Assembly (NCBI RefSeq): GCF_003001815.1
Contig: NZ_PVMZ01000005.1
Coordinates: forward strand, 310,001-374,000
Direction: 5' to 3'
DNA length: 64,000 nucleotides
DNA from: Actinoplanes italicus
GTDB lineage: Bacteria > Actinomycetota > Actinomycetes > Mycobacteriales > Micromonosporaceae
The stretch's first letter is position 1. Each line of letters opens with the position of its first letter. The notes below the pieces were generated by a model. That model was not told where the DNA came from. It saw only the letters and a list, made by a program, of their open reading frames with translations, and made no database searches. The position numbers and the translations under genes were made by a program. This document shows positions 48,353-57,462 of this stretch, piece by piece.

Positions 48353-49354
48353 ATGCCGGAGCCGCTGGCGCCCTGGTGGCGGGACGCTCACGACGCCGCA
48401 CAACTGCTCGCTTCCCGTCTCGACGCGGCGGCCGGTCAGGCCGGACGGGACGGTGTCTACACACCGCCGCCGGGATCGCCGCCACCTCGCCGCCGCCGGC
48501 AGCCCGGCTCGCTGCGGCATCTGGCCGAGGTGATCCGCACCCATCGGCTCACCCCCGGCGTCTCGGTCGACAAGGACATCGTCGCGAAGGTCCTGGCCGG
48601 CGAACTGCGCTACATCACCGACCCGGTGCTGGTCGTCGGGGTGGCCAAGGCCGCGCACCTGATCGCCGAGACGCCCTTCGACGACGACGACGCCCAGCGG
48701 CTGAGCGTGGCCAGCACCCGTGTCGCCGCGCTGGTCGAGGCCGCCGAGCAGGCCGACCGGGACGCGCCGGCGCTGCTGCCCGCACCACGTCCCGCGCTGG
48801 AGCGACGGGAGGCCGGGCCGATGGTCCTGGAGGCCACGGTCACCGTCCGCCGGCCCGGGCGGCGACGCCGGCGAGGGCTGATCATCGGCACCTCCCTGGT
48901 GGCCCTGTCCTGCGTCACGGCGGGGCTCTTCGTGGTCCGCAGCAACGCGAAGACCGACGCCCCCTGTCGTGACGGCGCTTCCGGCGACGACATCATCGCC
49001 GCGACCACCTCGGTCTTCTCCGACGACGGCGCGACCCGGCTGAGCCCGACGCTCGACTTCGACCAGATGAACGGATCGGCCCGGTACGCCCGGCACGCGG
49101 GACGGACCTATTACTGGGGCCGGGCCGGCTCCGACGATCACGATCCGCACTCCGGCGGCACCCGGGTGCGCTGGCGAACCGCCGACGGCGACTGGCACAG
49201 CTGCGCGACCGCGCTGGCGGTCACGGAGCGTGGTTACGTGCACACTCCCGCGGTCGCCACGACTATCGGCGGCGAGCCGGTGACCGTGCAGATCTGCCTG
49301 TGGCGCGACGATCCGCGCCGGGAGAACTGCACCGAACAGATCAGTACCGGCTGA
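48353..49354 (+). CDS. Single-pass membrane protein with cytosolic N-terminal region, unknown function
   Basis: A 333-residue protein. The N-terminal 170 residues are soluble, with a region (SLRHLAEVIRTHRLTPGVSVDKDIVAKVLAGE) that resembles a degenerate helix-turn-helix. An Arg-rich stop (RRPGRRRRRG) is followed by one membrane helix (LIIGTSLVALSCVTAGLFVV, about 184-203), and the C-terminal 130 residues should face outward. The arrangement suggests a sensor or regulator. ATG 48353 has GGAGG eight bases upstream. Confidence 0.6.
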   Translation: MPEPLAPWWRDAHDAAQLLASRLDAAAGQAGRDGVYTPPPGSPPPRRRRQPGSLRHLAEVIRTHRLTPGVSVDKDIVAKVLAGELRYITDPVLVVGVAKAAHLIAETPFDDDDAQRLSVASTRVAALVEAAEQADRDAPALLPAPRPALERREAGPMVLEATVTVRRPGRRRRRGLIIGTSLVALSCVTAGLFVVRSNAKTDAPCRDGASGDDIIAATTSVFSDDGATRLSPTLDFDQMNGSARYARHAGRTYYWGRAGSDDHDPHSGGTRVRWRTADGDWHSCATALAVTERGYVHTPAVATTIGGEPVTVQICLWRDDPRRENCTEQISTG

Positions 49355-49478
49355 GGACGACCGGGCAGACATCGACCAACCGAACGGTCACTATCGCTAC
49401 GCAGAGCTACCAAATCGGTCTACGACTACATAGCGTGACGGTTCGCCGGTGAACCGACCGGCGTGGATGGGAGCAGAG

Positions 49479-50123
49479 ATGCGCACGGTGGCGACCTGGC
49501 TGGCCGTATTTTCCCTCGCCTGCGGAATGACGTTCGTCGCTTCCCCGGCGCAGGCCGCGGCGGCACGCAAGACGGTCTACCTGACCTTCGACGACGGGCC
49601 GAACAGCAAGTGGACGCCGCGATACCTCGACGTGCTGAAGAAGAACGGCGCGAAGGGCACCTTCTTCACCACCGGGCGCAACGCGAAGGCGTACCCGAAG
49701 ATCGTCGCCCGCATCGACCGTGAAGGGCACCTGCTCGCCAACCACACATGGAGCCACCCGAACCTGACCAAACTGAGCAAGGCTCAGGTCAAGAGCCAGC
49801 TCACCCGTACGCAGAGCGCGCTCGGCCGCTACCGCAGCGACTGCATGCGGCCGCCGTACGGCGCCACCAGCACCTCGGTGCGGCGCTGGACCGCCGAGGT
49901 CGGACTGCGGACCGTACTGTGGGACGTGGACAGCCGTGACTGGGAGAACTCGCAGACCGCGACCCGCATCTACAACCGCGTCCTGAAGAACGTCCGGAAC
50001 GGCTCGGTCGTGCTCATGCACGACGGTGGCGACTCACAGGCCGACTCGCTGGCCGCCCTGAAGCGACTCCTGCCGGAGCTGAAGAGCCGGGGTTACACGT
50101 TCAAGGTGCTGCCGAACTGCTGA
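49479..50123 (+). CDS. Secreted NodB-type polysaccharide deacetylase
   Basis: A 214-residue exported enzyme. The signal peptide covers about residues 1-27. NodB motif 1 is TFDDGP (36-41), with Asp as catalytic base and metal ligand. Motif 2 is HTWSH (89-93), which supplies the two metal histidines. Motif 3 is RPPYG, and WDVDSRDW and LMHDGG complete the set. The family removes acetyl groups from chitin, chitooligosaccharides or peptidoglycan. ATG 49479 has GGGAG five bases upstream. Confidence 0.92.
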   Translation: MRTVATWLAVFSLACGMTFVASPAQAAAARKTVYLTFDDGPNSKWTPRYLDVLKKNGAKGTFFTTGRNAKAYPKIVARIDREGHLLANHTWSHPNLTKLSKAQVKSQLTRTQSALGRYRSDCMRPPYGATSTSVRRWTAEVGLRTVLWDVDSRDWENSQTATRIYNRVLKNVRNGSVVLMHDGGDSQADSLAALKRLLPELKSRGYTFKVLPNC

Positions 50124-50148
50124 ATCGCCGCCGATAGGATGCGGCCGC

Positions 50149-50739
50149 ATGGAGACCGCGCCGTCGTACCGTGACACCACCCGCGCACGGCTGCGGGATT
50201 CGCTGGTCAGCGCGGCCCGCGAGCTCACCGTGGCCAACGGCTGGGACCGGGTCCGGATGGTGGACGTCGCCCGCGCGGCCGGGGTCAGCCGGCAGACGGT
50301 CTACAACGAGTTCGGCGGGCGCGACGGGCTCGCCGAGGCCGTCGTGGTCCGCGAGATCGAGTGGTTCGCCGCGGCCGTACGCTCCGAGCTGTTCGCCCAT
50401 GGCGGCGACGCCCGCGCGGCCGTGCACGCCGCGGTCCTGCACACGCTGCGCGAAGCCGCCTCCAACACACTGGTACGGGCGATCCTGACCAGTACGGGCG
50501 GCGGCGCCGACGAGCTTCTGCCGTTCCTCACCACCAGGTCGGGCGCGGTGCTGGGCCTGGCCGGTGAGGTGGTGGCCGAGTGGGCGGGCGCGCACCTGCC
50601 GGGCTCGGATCCCGCGGTCGTCGCCTTCGCCGGGGACTCGCTCATCCGGTTGACGGTCAGTCACATCATGCTGCCCTCGGCCACGCTGGAGGGCACGGCC
50701 GAATCATTGGCGGACTTGTTCGTACGGCTGATCGCCTGA
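50149..50739 (+). CDS. TetR family regulator, AlkB-linked
   Basis: A 196-residue regulator with a TetR helix-turn-helix near the N-terminus (LVSAARELTVANGWDRVRMVDVARAAGVSRQTVYNEFG). It lies 64 bases upstream of alkB on the same strand, the usual place for a repressor of alkane hydroxylase genes, so control of alkB is inferred. It begins 25 bases after the deacetylase stop. Confidence 0.87.
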   Translation: METAPSYRDTTRARLRDSLVSAARELTVANGWDRVRMVDVARAAGVSRQTVYNEFGGRDGLAEAVVVREIEWFAAAVRSELFAHGGDARAAVHAAVLHTLREAASNTLVRAILTSTGGGADELLPFLTTRSGAVLGLAGEVVAEWAGAHLPGSDPAVVAFAGDSLIRLTVSHIMLPSATLEGTAESLADLFVRLIA

Positions 50740-50768
50740 AAGGTTTTTGCAGCTAAAGACCACCTCTC

Positions 50769-50797
50769 TTGACACACAACGGCTTCGTGTAAAGCAT
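50769..50797 (+). promoter_or_regulatory. Candidate alkB promoter
   Basis: A perfect TTGACA (-35) at 50769-50774 lies just after the TetR stop. A weak -10 (TAAAGC or AAGCAT) lies at about 50790-50797. The ATG at 50804 then falls close to the expected transcription start, and no ribosome-binding site precedes it, so the alkB message may be leaderless. Confidence 0.5.
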
Positions 50798-50803
50798 GTT
50801 CGC

Positions 50804-51934
50804 ATGGACGTCGCCGTTTCCGCATGGCGCGATACCAAGCGCCCGCTGTGGCCCCTGGCCCTCGTGGTCCCCGTGCTTCCGTTCACCGCCCTGCTGCTCG
50901 CCGACGTGACCGGCTCGGCCTGGGCGTGGTGGCTGACGCCGCTGTTCATCCTCGGTGTCATCCCGCTCATCGACCTGCTCGTCGGTGACGATCGCGCCAA
51001 CCCACCCGACGAGGCCGTCCCCGCCCTGCAGGCCTCGCCCTACTACCGCTGGATCACCTACCTGTTCCTGCCGGCCCAGTACGCGGCCCTCGCCGTCGCC
51101 TGCGCGGCCTGGGCCCGCGACCCCGGCTGGATCGGCGGCGTGGGACTCATCCTCACCGCCGGCCTGGTCAACGGCATCGCGATCAACACCGCCCACGAGC
51201 TCGGCCACAAACGCGAGACCGCGGAGCGGTGGCTGTCCAAGATCGCCCTGGCACCGACCGGCTACGGGCACTTCTTCGTCGAACACAACCGCGGCCATCA
51301 CGTACGCGTCGCGACTCCCGAGGACCCGGCCAGTTCACGCCTCGGGGAGAGCTTCTGGCGGTTCTGGCCCCGGACCGTCATCGGCAGCCTGCGGTCGGCC
51401 TGGCACCTCGAGACCTCCCGGCACCGGCTGCGCGGACGCAACCCATGGAGTGTCCGCAACGACATCCTCAACGCCTGGGCCATGACGGTGCTGCTGTTCG
51501 CCCTGCTGACCGTCACCTTCGGCGTCGAGGTGCTGCCGTTCCTGGTCCTGCAGGCGGTCGTCGGGTTCTCGGTGCTGGAGGTCGTCAACTACCTGGAGCA
51601 CTACGGCTTGCGGCGCCGCCGCAACGCCGCCGGCCGTTACGAGAAGGTCGACCCCCGGCACAGCTGGAACAGCGACCGCCTCACCACCAACGTCTTCCTG
51701 TTCCAGCTGCAGCGGCACAGCGACCACCACGCGAATCCGCTGCGCCGCTACCAGACGCTGCGCAGCTTCGACGTCTCACCGCAGCTGCCGGCCGGGTACG
51801 CCACCATGCTGCTGATCGCCCTGATCCCCCCGCTGTGGCGGCGGGTCATGGATCCACGGGTGCTCGCCCACTACGGCGGCGACGCGAGCCTCGCGAACAG
51901 CACGCCGTCCTACGGAAGCGGCGGCCGTCCGTAA
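50804..51934 (+). CDS. alkB: Alkane 1-monooxygenase AlkB
   Basis: A 376-residue integral-membrane di-iron hydroxylase that oxidises the terminal carbon of alkanes. The eight-histidine metal-binding set is complete: HELGH (131-135), EHNRGHH (160-166) and LQRHSDHH (305-309). The AlkB block NYLEHYGLRR is also present. About six hydrophobic segments lie before and between the motifs. No rubredoxin gene or fused rubredoxin domain is present, so electron donors must come from elsewhere in the genome. Confidence 0.94.
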   Translation: MDVAVSAWRDTKRPLWPLALVVPVLPFTALLLADVTGSAWAWWLTPLFILGVIPLIDLLVGDDRANPPDEAVPALQASPYYRWITYLFLPAQYAALAVACAAWARDPGWIGGVGLILTAGLVNGIAINTAHELGHKRETAERWLSKIALAPTGYGHFFVEHNRGHHVRVATPEDPASSRLGESFWRFWPRTVIGSLRSAWHLETSRHRLRGRNPWSVRNDILNAWAMTVLLFALLTVTFGVEVLPFLVLQAVVGFSVLEVVNYLEHYGLRRRRNAAGRYEKVDPRHSWNSDRLTTNVFLFQLQRHSDHHANPLRRYQTLRSFDVSPQLPAGYATMLLIALIPPLWRRVMDPRVLAHYGGDASLANSTPSYGSGGRP

Positions 51935-52024
51935 CTCGACACCCGAATGGCATGGTCCTTCCCCGTTCCCCGCCTCGCGCCGGAGCTAGCGTCGCATGCA
52001 GATGTTTCGATGAGAGGAGCGAGC

Positions 52025-52393
52025 ATGACACGGGGGAAGCGTGCCGCGCGAAGGGCCGTCGTGGTGATCGCGGTCAGCGGCCTGGGGGCTGCGATCGCGG
52101 TGCAACCGGCCGAGGCCCACGCGCAATACGCCAGAATCGGGACGCGTGGCACGGTGCAGATCGCGACCGGCCACACCACCATCGCGGTCTGTGACACCGC
52201 CGCCGACGGAGTCGGTGTGTCCGTGGAGTTCTGGACGCGGGGCGGACCGTTCACGCACTACTACTCGATGAGCGACGCCAACGGCAGCCAGCAGGGTTGC
52301 GGCGTCTGGCAGTTCCAGGGAGGAACGGTCATCGACCGCTTCAACGGGTACGCCGCCAACGGCGTCTCCACCGGCTGGATCAACGTCAGCTGA
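52025..52393 (+). CDS. Small secreted protein of unknown function
   Basis: A 122-residue protein. After a basic start (TRGKRAARRA) comes a hydrophobic signal core (VVVIAVSGLGAAIAV) and an A-x-A-type site near residue 30. The mature part has two cysteines (VCDTAADG and QQGCGVWQ) and a beta-rich look. The ATG at 52025 has GAGGAG upstream; an in-frame ATG at 52010 is possible. It overlaps the convergent gene by eight bases. Family unknown. Confidence 0.6.
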   Translation: MTRGKRAARRAVVVIAVSGLGAAIAVQPAEAHAQYARIGTRGTVQIATGHTTIAVCDTAADGVGVSVEFWTRGGPFTHYYSMSDANGSQQGCGVWQFQGGTVIDRFNGYAANGVSTGWINVS

Positions 52394-53402
52394 CGTGACG
52401 GCGCGGCATCGCGGCATCCAGGCGCTTGATCATGCCCGGTTGCCGTGTGGCCGCGCGGAGGCGTTCGAGTTCAGAGCGGGCCGGGTCCGACGCCAGCCGT
52501 CCGAGAGCGGCGATCGCGGCGTTCGCGATCATCTGGTCGCGGGGCCCGTGCCCGGGAACCTTCTCCATCGTGTACGCCGCGAGCCCACCGATGACAGCCG
52601 CGTCGTCGACGTGTTCCGGAGTGACGGACAGCAGATGGAGCAGGCCTCGCAGGGCTTGGGCGTTGTACGGGTCCAGCAGCGCGTTCAGGTCGTAGAGGGT
52701 GTTGACCCGCAACGCGATGGTGCGCGGCGACGGCACCCGGGCGAGCCAATCGTGCACGCGCGGTTTCCAGTCCCCGACGGTGACCATGGCGGCGGCCCGG
52801 GTCCAGGTGGCGGCCGGCCTGGGCCCGGTCGCGGCGAGCGCGTGGGTCAGCAGCGCCCGGCCCGCGGCGTCGGCGTCAGCGGTCTCGGCCCATGCTTCAC
52901 CGGCGTTGAGCAGGCCGGTCTGCCGGTCGAGCCAGGGCCGCAGCCGCTCCCGGTCGTGCCGGAAGTGGGCGGTCCGGCGCATGACCGCCACCAGCCCCGG
53001 CGGGAGGGCGCCGGTCTCGCGTTCGGCGAACTCGGCGAGCAGGGTCAGCTCGTCGAGCCACGGGAACACGTTGCAGGTCCCGGCGCCGTCGATCAGCAGC
53101 CGTGCCGCGGGCCACGTCAGGACGTCGGCGCCGATGCCGTGGGCGAGCATGCGCAACAGCTCGGACACCGGGGCTGTCGCCCGCTCGCCGACGGCGAGGA
53201 CCAGGGCGTGCCTGCGGGCCGGCGGTTCCTTCTCGAGGGCCAGGCGCACCTGGGCACCGTCGAAACGCCAGACGTCACCGTTGGCCACGGCCAGGTCGGC
53301 GAGTTCGGCGGCCAAGGCAGCGTCGTCGCCGGCAGCGATCAGCTCGCGGACGCGGTTCAGCCGCTCGGGGTAGAGGTCCTGCGACGGCGGCCACTGGTTC
53401 AT
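52386..53402 (-). CDS. Hypothetical helical (HEAT-like) protein
   Basis: A 338-residue soluble protein, largely alpha-helical, with ALAAELADLAV, VSELLRMLAHG and ALRGLLHLLSV repeats that resemble HEAT/ARM-type helical pairs. No catalytic motif is evident. It begins 10 bases downstream of the M20 peptidase stop on the same strand, so the two are probably co-transcribed. Confidence 0.55.
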   Translation of the reverse strand: MNQWPPSQDLYPERLNRVRELIAAGDDAALAAELADLAVANGDVWRFDGAQVRLALEKEPPARRHALVLAVGERATAPVSELLRMLAHGIGADVLTWPAARLLIDGAGTCNVFPWLDELTLLAEFAERETGALPPGLVAVMRRTAHFRHDRERLRPWLDRQTGLLNAGEAWAETADADAAGRALLTHALAATGPRPAATWTRAAAMVTVGDWKPRVHDWLARVPSPRTIALRVNTLYDLNALLDPYNAQALRGLLHLLSVTPEHVDDAAVIGGLAAYTMEKVPGHGPRDQMIANAAIAALGRLASDPARSELERLRAATRQPGMIKRLDAAMPRRHVS

Positions 53403-53412
53403 GACGCCGGCC

Positions 53413-54708
53413 CTACCGGAGGCCGAAGGCGCGCAGCACGGCGACGGTGACGGTGCGGGCGACCCGGACGGTCTCGGTCACCGACACCTTCTCGAACGGG
53501 CTGTGCGCCAGGCGTACGTCACCCGGCCCGTACTGCAGCGTCGGCACCCCGGCCGCTGAGTAAAGGCGCAGGTCGCTGCCGTACGGCGCACCCCGGTTCA
53601 CCAGGTGCGGCTCCCCGGTCACCTCGCGGTGGGCGTCCCGGATCAGGTCCTCCAGCGGGTGCCCGGCCGGGAGGCGTCCGCTGGCGAACTGGCCGCCGGT
53701 CCAGGCGACGGTCGGCGGATGCTCGCGCAGCCACGGGTCGGCCGCCGCGGCCTCGGCGACGCAGAGTTCGAGTTCGGCGCGGGCGGCGGCCGGTTCCTCG
53801 CCGAGCCGGACACCGAGGCGACCCTCCGCGACGAGCAGGTCCGGGACCGTGCTGGCCCAGTCACCGGCCCGGACGATGCCGACGGCCAGCGGGTACGGGA
53901 TGCGGTAGTCGGCCATCAGCGGATCGATGTCGACGTTGCGGGAGGCCTCGAGCCGGGCCAGCGCGGCGTGCACGGGCAGGTAGGCGTCGATGGCGCTGAC
54001 GCCCGCGTACCGGGTGCTCGCGTGGGTGGCCAAGCCGTGCACCTCGATGCGGAAGGTCAGTGCTCCGCCGTTGGCGGTGATGACCGTACCGCCGGTCGGT
54101 TCGGTGATGATGCAGGCGTCGCCGGTGTGGCCGCGCTCCAGCGTGCCGAAGGCGCCGAGACCGCCGTCCTCCTCGCTGACGACGAAGTGGGCGGCGATGC
54201 GTCCGGGCAACCGGATGCCGGCGGCGCGGATCGCCGAGAGCGCGGCCAGGTTGGCCACCACGCCGGCCTTCATGTCGCAGGCGCCGCGACCGTGGATGTC
54301 GTCGCCGTCGGCGCGCGGGACGAACGGGTCGCCGGCCCACTGGGCGCGGTCACCCGGCGGTACGACGTCGACGTGCCCCTGCAGGATGACGGTCGGCCCG
54401 TCGCTCGTGGCCGGGGTCGTCGCGACCAGCCCCCACGCCTCGTCGCGGGGCGCCTCGGTGCCCGGGAAACCGGGGTGCGCGCGCAGAGCGGGCAGGTCCA
54501 TCGACCACAGGTCGACGTCGAGCCCGAGCCGCTCCAGACGGGCGGCGAGCAGGTGCTGCAGTTCGCTCTCGGCGGGACTGCCGGTGACGCTCGGGACCGC
54601 GAGGAGTTCCATCAGCTCCCTCGCGATGGCTTGCTCGTCGATCGCTGCGAGGGCGGAGACCTCGGCGGAGCTGAAGGTTGCGGTCACTGCGGAGGCCTCC
54701 GGTGTCAC
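53413..54708 (-). CDS. M20 family metallopeptidase (ArgE/DapE type)
   Basis: A 431-residue amidohydrolase. Metal and catalytic residues are visible in order: His and Asp in LQGHVDVVPPGD, Asp in GRGACDMKAG, the Glu pair in VVSEEDGG, and His in the C-terminal VRLAHSPFE. The dimerisation lid (about 215-330) is present. The family removes acyl or succinyl groups from amino acids, or splits small peptides; this sequence does not tell which. Confidence 0.87.
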   Translation of the reverse strand: MTPEASAVTATFSSAEVSALAAIDEQAIARELMELLAVPSVTGSPAESELQHLLAARLERLGLDVDLWSMDLPALRAHPGFPGTEAPRDEAWGLVATTPATSDGPTVILQGHVDVVPPGDRAQWAGDPFVPRADGDDIHGRGACDMKAGVVANLAALSAIRAAGIRLPGRIAAHFVVSEEDGGLGAFGTLERGHTGDACIITEPTGGTVITANGGALTFRIEVHGLATHASTRYAGVSAIDAYLPVHAALARLEASRNVDIDPLMADYRIPYPLAVGIVRAGDWASTVPDLLVAEGRLGVRLGEEPAAARAELELCVAEAAAADPWLREHPPTVAWTGGQFASGRLPAGHPLEDLIRDAHREVTGEPHLVNRGAPYGSDLRLYSAAGVPTLQYGPGDVRLAHSPFEKVSVTETVRVARTVTVAVLRAFGLR

Positions 54709-54854
54709 GAGTGTTTCGATGATGGAAGGCTAGGAGTTGAACCGCGCGTGATCAATCCGCTCATCGGCGACGCTCACCCGCGACGCTTCCGTCACCTTCA
54801 AGGAATGGGCGATGATGGATGCATCGACCTCCACCGACATAAGGACTTGAGCGG

Positions 54855-55061
54855 ATGGACACGACCTCGGCTGGGATCGAGACCGAACTGCTCGACCTCT
54901 CCACGGTTGACGTTGCCGCCCTGCGTTCCCTCCCAGCCTCTGACTTCGAAACCGCGACAGAACGGGTGCGAGCTCGGATCATCGACGGCGAGGGAAGTAT
55001 CAGCGGCTACAGCGGATCCTTCTCCGGAGAGATGCGCGGTGACAGGCCCGACCCCCGTTGA
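54855..55061 (+). CDS. Small FxsA-like peptide, putative RiPP precursor
   Basis: A 68-residue peptide. The first 45 residues (TELLDLSTVDVAALRSLPASDF, then ERVRARIIDG) resemble the leader of FxSxx-COOH family RiPP precursors, with the L-x-D-L ... LP-x-S pattern and an A-x-x-R-V-R helix. The tail is SISGYSGSFSGEM followed by an Arg/Asp/Pro-rich end, so it does not finish in F-x-S-x-x as the name-giving family does. Its stop overlaps the start of the HExxH gene. The ATG has AAGGA about nine bases upstream. The family link is by pattern and needs a profile search. Confidence 0.55.
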   Translation: MDTTSAGIETELLDLSTVDVAALRSLPASDFETATERVRARIIDGEGSISGYSGSFSGEMRGDRPDPR

Positions 55062-56878
55062 GTGCCCGGCCAGCGACCCCTCACACCCTCGAAGTCACGC
55101 ATTTTCTCCAGCTCGCCGCAGGCAGCGACGATGCGGAGGCAGTCGTCGCGCTGTGGCATACCGAACGAAGCTGGCGGCTCGCCTTGCTTCGTTACCTGAT
55201 GGAATCGCTCGATCAGCACGACGACATCTGTGGACCGCTTCTGCCGCTTGACGACGCCTGGAGATTGCTGACTGCCGCAGCGGCCGTCGACCCGCCGGCC
55301 GTCGATCGGATCCTCACCTGGCCGACGGTCGGGCTCTGGGCCGTTCAAACTGCTCGCCGGTCGATGCATCCCCATCCCGCGGTGCAACCACTGTGGCTCG
55401 ACGTCGGCTATCTGCATTCCCTCGCTGCCGCCTCCGCGATCCGCGCCGGGCTGGATTTCCAATTGGCGGTCCCCGTCACGCACGGAACGGTGACCCTGCC
55501 GACCATAGGTGCGGCGACTCTGCCTTTGAAGTCCGGCACAGCAGTCGTGCACTCACGCGACGGTCGGGTGACCATCACCGCCGGGGACGTCAGCGTGCCG
55601 GCCGATGATGGCCATCCCTCCTGGCACCCCTCCATCGTGGTCGAGATCGACGGCGGAGGCACATCCCTGAGCGTCGAGCTGTTGGATCGGGACCCGTTCC
55701 GGGACGCACGACGGCCGACACCTCCAGCACCCCTCAGCGCAGCACAGATCGAGAAATGGCGATCCAATCTCGAACAGGCCTGGACAATCCTGGTAAGGGA
55801 GCAGCCGGGTCGAGCACCTTCTATCTCGGCCACTCTCAGAGCACTTACACCGCTCCCTGCCGCCGAGCCTTACCGTCCTCTGTCGGCTTCCGGCGTCGAG
55901 TCGTTCGGGGGCGCCCTCCTCTCGGCGCCGGACGATCCGACACAGCTCGCCATGACGCTTGTCCATGAGACGCAGCACAATAAACTGGGCGCTCTGCTGC
56001 ACCTTCTCACTCTCACGAAGGAGGCTGCCTCGGTGCGTTTCTACGCACCTTGGCGCGACGACCCTCGACCGCTGTCGGGCCTGTTGCAAGGGGTGTACGC
56101 ATTCTCTGGGATCGTCGACTTCTGGCAGGTCCATCGGCGAAATGTCGCAGGTGGGGAGGCTGCCGTAGCGCACTTCGAATTCGCGTTATGGCGTCGGCAG
56201 GTGAGCGTCGGCCTGCGTACCCTGGCCGGCAGCGGTCTGCTGACCGATAGCGGCAAACGTTTCGTGAGTCATCTGCTCAATCGAATGCAGGGCGTCGTCG
56301 ATCTGCCGGTGCCGGAGTGCGCACTCACCGCGGCCCGGCGGATGGCCGCAGACCATCGGAGTATGTGGCGGGGTCATAACGTCCGCCTGGGGCCCGCCGC
56401 GGAAGAGATTCTGATGACCGCATGGGAACGCGGCGATCCGCTGCCTTCGGCGCTCTTCCGTGATGGCGGCCCGAACGCAGCCGTGGTCGCTGAACCGGAC
56501 ATCGGCTGGTTCGACACCCGGGCGGTGCTCACTCGGCAGTACCTGTTCACCGGGGCCGTTGGGCCCGCACCCGTCGAAGGTGCGACTGCACCCGACCATG
56601 CTCTGATCACCGGCGACCACGATCAGGCACGACAGGGCTATTTGAAGGCCCTGTCGCGGGAGCCGGCGAGTACACACCTCTGGGTCGGCTACGCGTTGGC
56701 CGGCGGAGGCCCGGAAACATCGGCACTGATGGGTCGCCCGGAACTGGTCCTGGCCGTGGCGCGTCATCAGTCGGCGGGAGCCGCGGACCCGGAACGATTG
56801 GCGGCCTGGATCCAGGCGGGGATTCCCGCTCACATGCTGGCCGAGCCGGACCCAGTGAGCTGGCGAGTGGACGGATAG
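55058..56878 (+). CDS. HExxH-motif putative peptide modification protein
   Basis: A 606-residue protein with HETQH at 303-307 in a helix (TLVHETQHNKLGALLHL). The N-terminal region (LEVTHFLQLAAGSDDAEAVV ... RLALLRYLMES) matches proteins found beside FxSxx-COOH peptides, known as the mod_HExxH family. Members have been described as Fe(II)/2-oxoglutarate-dependent peptide beta-hydroxylases and not proteases; I rely on memory for that. The TTG at 55058 overlaps the peptide's stop (TTGA) and is the only reasonable start, which indicates coupling. Codon use here is less GC-extreme than in neighbouring metabolic genes. No radical SAM maturase is present in the window. Confidence 0.7.
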   Translation: MSARPATPHTLEVTHFLQLAAGSDDAEAVVALWHTERSWRLALLRYLMESLDQHDDICGPLLPLDDAWRLLTAAAAVDPPAVDRILTWPTVGLWAVQTARRSMHPHPAVQPLWLDVGYLHSLAAASAIRAGLDFQLAVPVTHGTVTLPTIGAATLPLKSGTAVVHSRDGRVTITAGDVSVPADDGHPSWHPSIVVEIDGGGTSLSVELLDRDPFRDARRPTPPAPLSAAQIEKWRSNLEQAWTILVREQPGRAPSISATLRALTPLPAAEPYRPLSASGVESFGGALLSAPDDPTQLAMTLVHETQHNKLGALLHLLTLTKEAASVRFYAPWRDDPRPLSGLLQGVYAFSGIVDFWQVHRRNVAGGEAAVAHFEFALWRRQVSVGLRTLAGSGLLTDSGKRFVSHLLNRMQGVVDLPVPECALTAARRMAADHRSMWRGHNVRLGPAAEEILMTAWERGDPLPSALFRDGGPNAAVVAEPDIGWFDTRAVLTRQYLFTGAVGPAPVEGATAPDHALITGDHDQARQGYLKALSREPASTHLWVGYALAGGGPETSALMGRPELVLAVARHQSAGAADPERLAAWIQAGIPAHMLAEPDPVSWRVDG

Positions 56879-57001
56879 GCGAAGGGCGGTCGGCAGGCGC
56901 GGAAACGCACCGGCAACGGCCACGTTCGCGTCAGCTGCGTGGAAAGTAGACACTGATGGTGACAGAATCGGACCCATCCCATCACCGGAGGTGATCAGCG
57001 G

Positions 57002-57442
57002 GTGACCGGTATCGAGTTGATCGCAGCGGCCCTGGCGGCAGGGGCCGCAGCGGCCTCTCAGGATGTCGCCAGAGCGGCGGTTGCCGAAGCGTACGACAGC
57101 CTGCGTAATGCGATACGTCGTCGATTGACAGGGAGGCCGAAAGCCCAGGATGTTCTGGAATCAGTGGAGGACGAGCCCGGCCATTGGGAGGCGTCTCTCG
57201 GATCCGATCTTGCGGCCAGTGGCGCCGACCAGGATCAGGCCATCTTGGCGGCGGCCATACGGCTACTCACACTCACACATCCGGAACAGGTACAAGCGGG
57301 TCTCTACAGGGTCGAGGAGACCGGCAACACATCGATTCAGATAGACACCGCCTACGGGCCTACCGCAGGGACCATGAACGGCCCGATCACCGTGTCGTAT
57401 GGCCGGGTTCCAGACCCCCCGGCCAAGCCGGGAGCAACGTAG
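57002..57442 (+). CDS. Small helical protein linked to an NB-ARC gene
   Basis: A 146-residue protein. The N-terminus (IELIAAALAAGAAAASQDVA ... AYDSLRNAIRRRLTGRPKA) is an Ala-rich helix pair common in small actinobacterial proteins encoded next to NB-ARC/TPR genes. The C-terminus (NTSIQIDTAYGPTAGTMNG) is Gly/Asn-rich and beta-like. The GTG at 57002 has GGAGG upstream. It ends 20 bases before the NB-ARC gene and is likely a partner or adaptor in the same conflict or signalling unit. Confidence 0.6.
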   Translation: MTGIELIAAALAAGAAAASQDVARAAVAEAYDSLRNAIRRRLTGRPKAQDVLESVEDEPGHWEASLGSDLAASGADQDQAILAAAIRLLTLTHPEQVQAGLYRVEETGNTSIQIDTAYGPTAGTMNGPITVSYGRVPDPPAKPGAT

Positions 57443-57462
57443 GGCCACCTTCTCCCGGCCGG

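Noticed and set aside
49380..49446. Imperfect inverted repeat upstream of the deacetylase gene (CGAACGGTCAC ... GTGACGGTTCG)
   Set aside because: The arms are about 45 bases apart with a mismatch, and I could not tell this from chance in a GC-rich gap.
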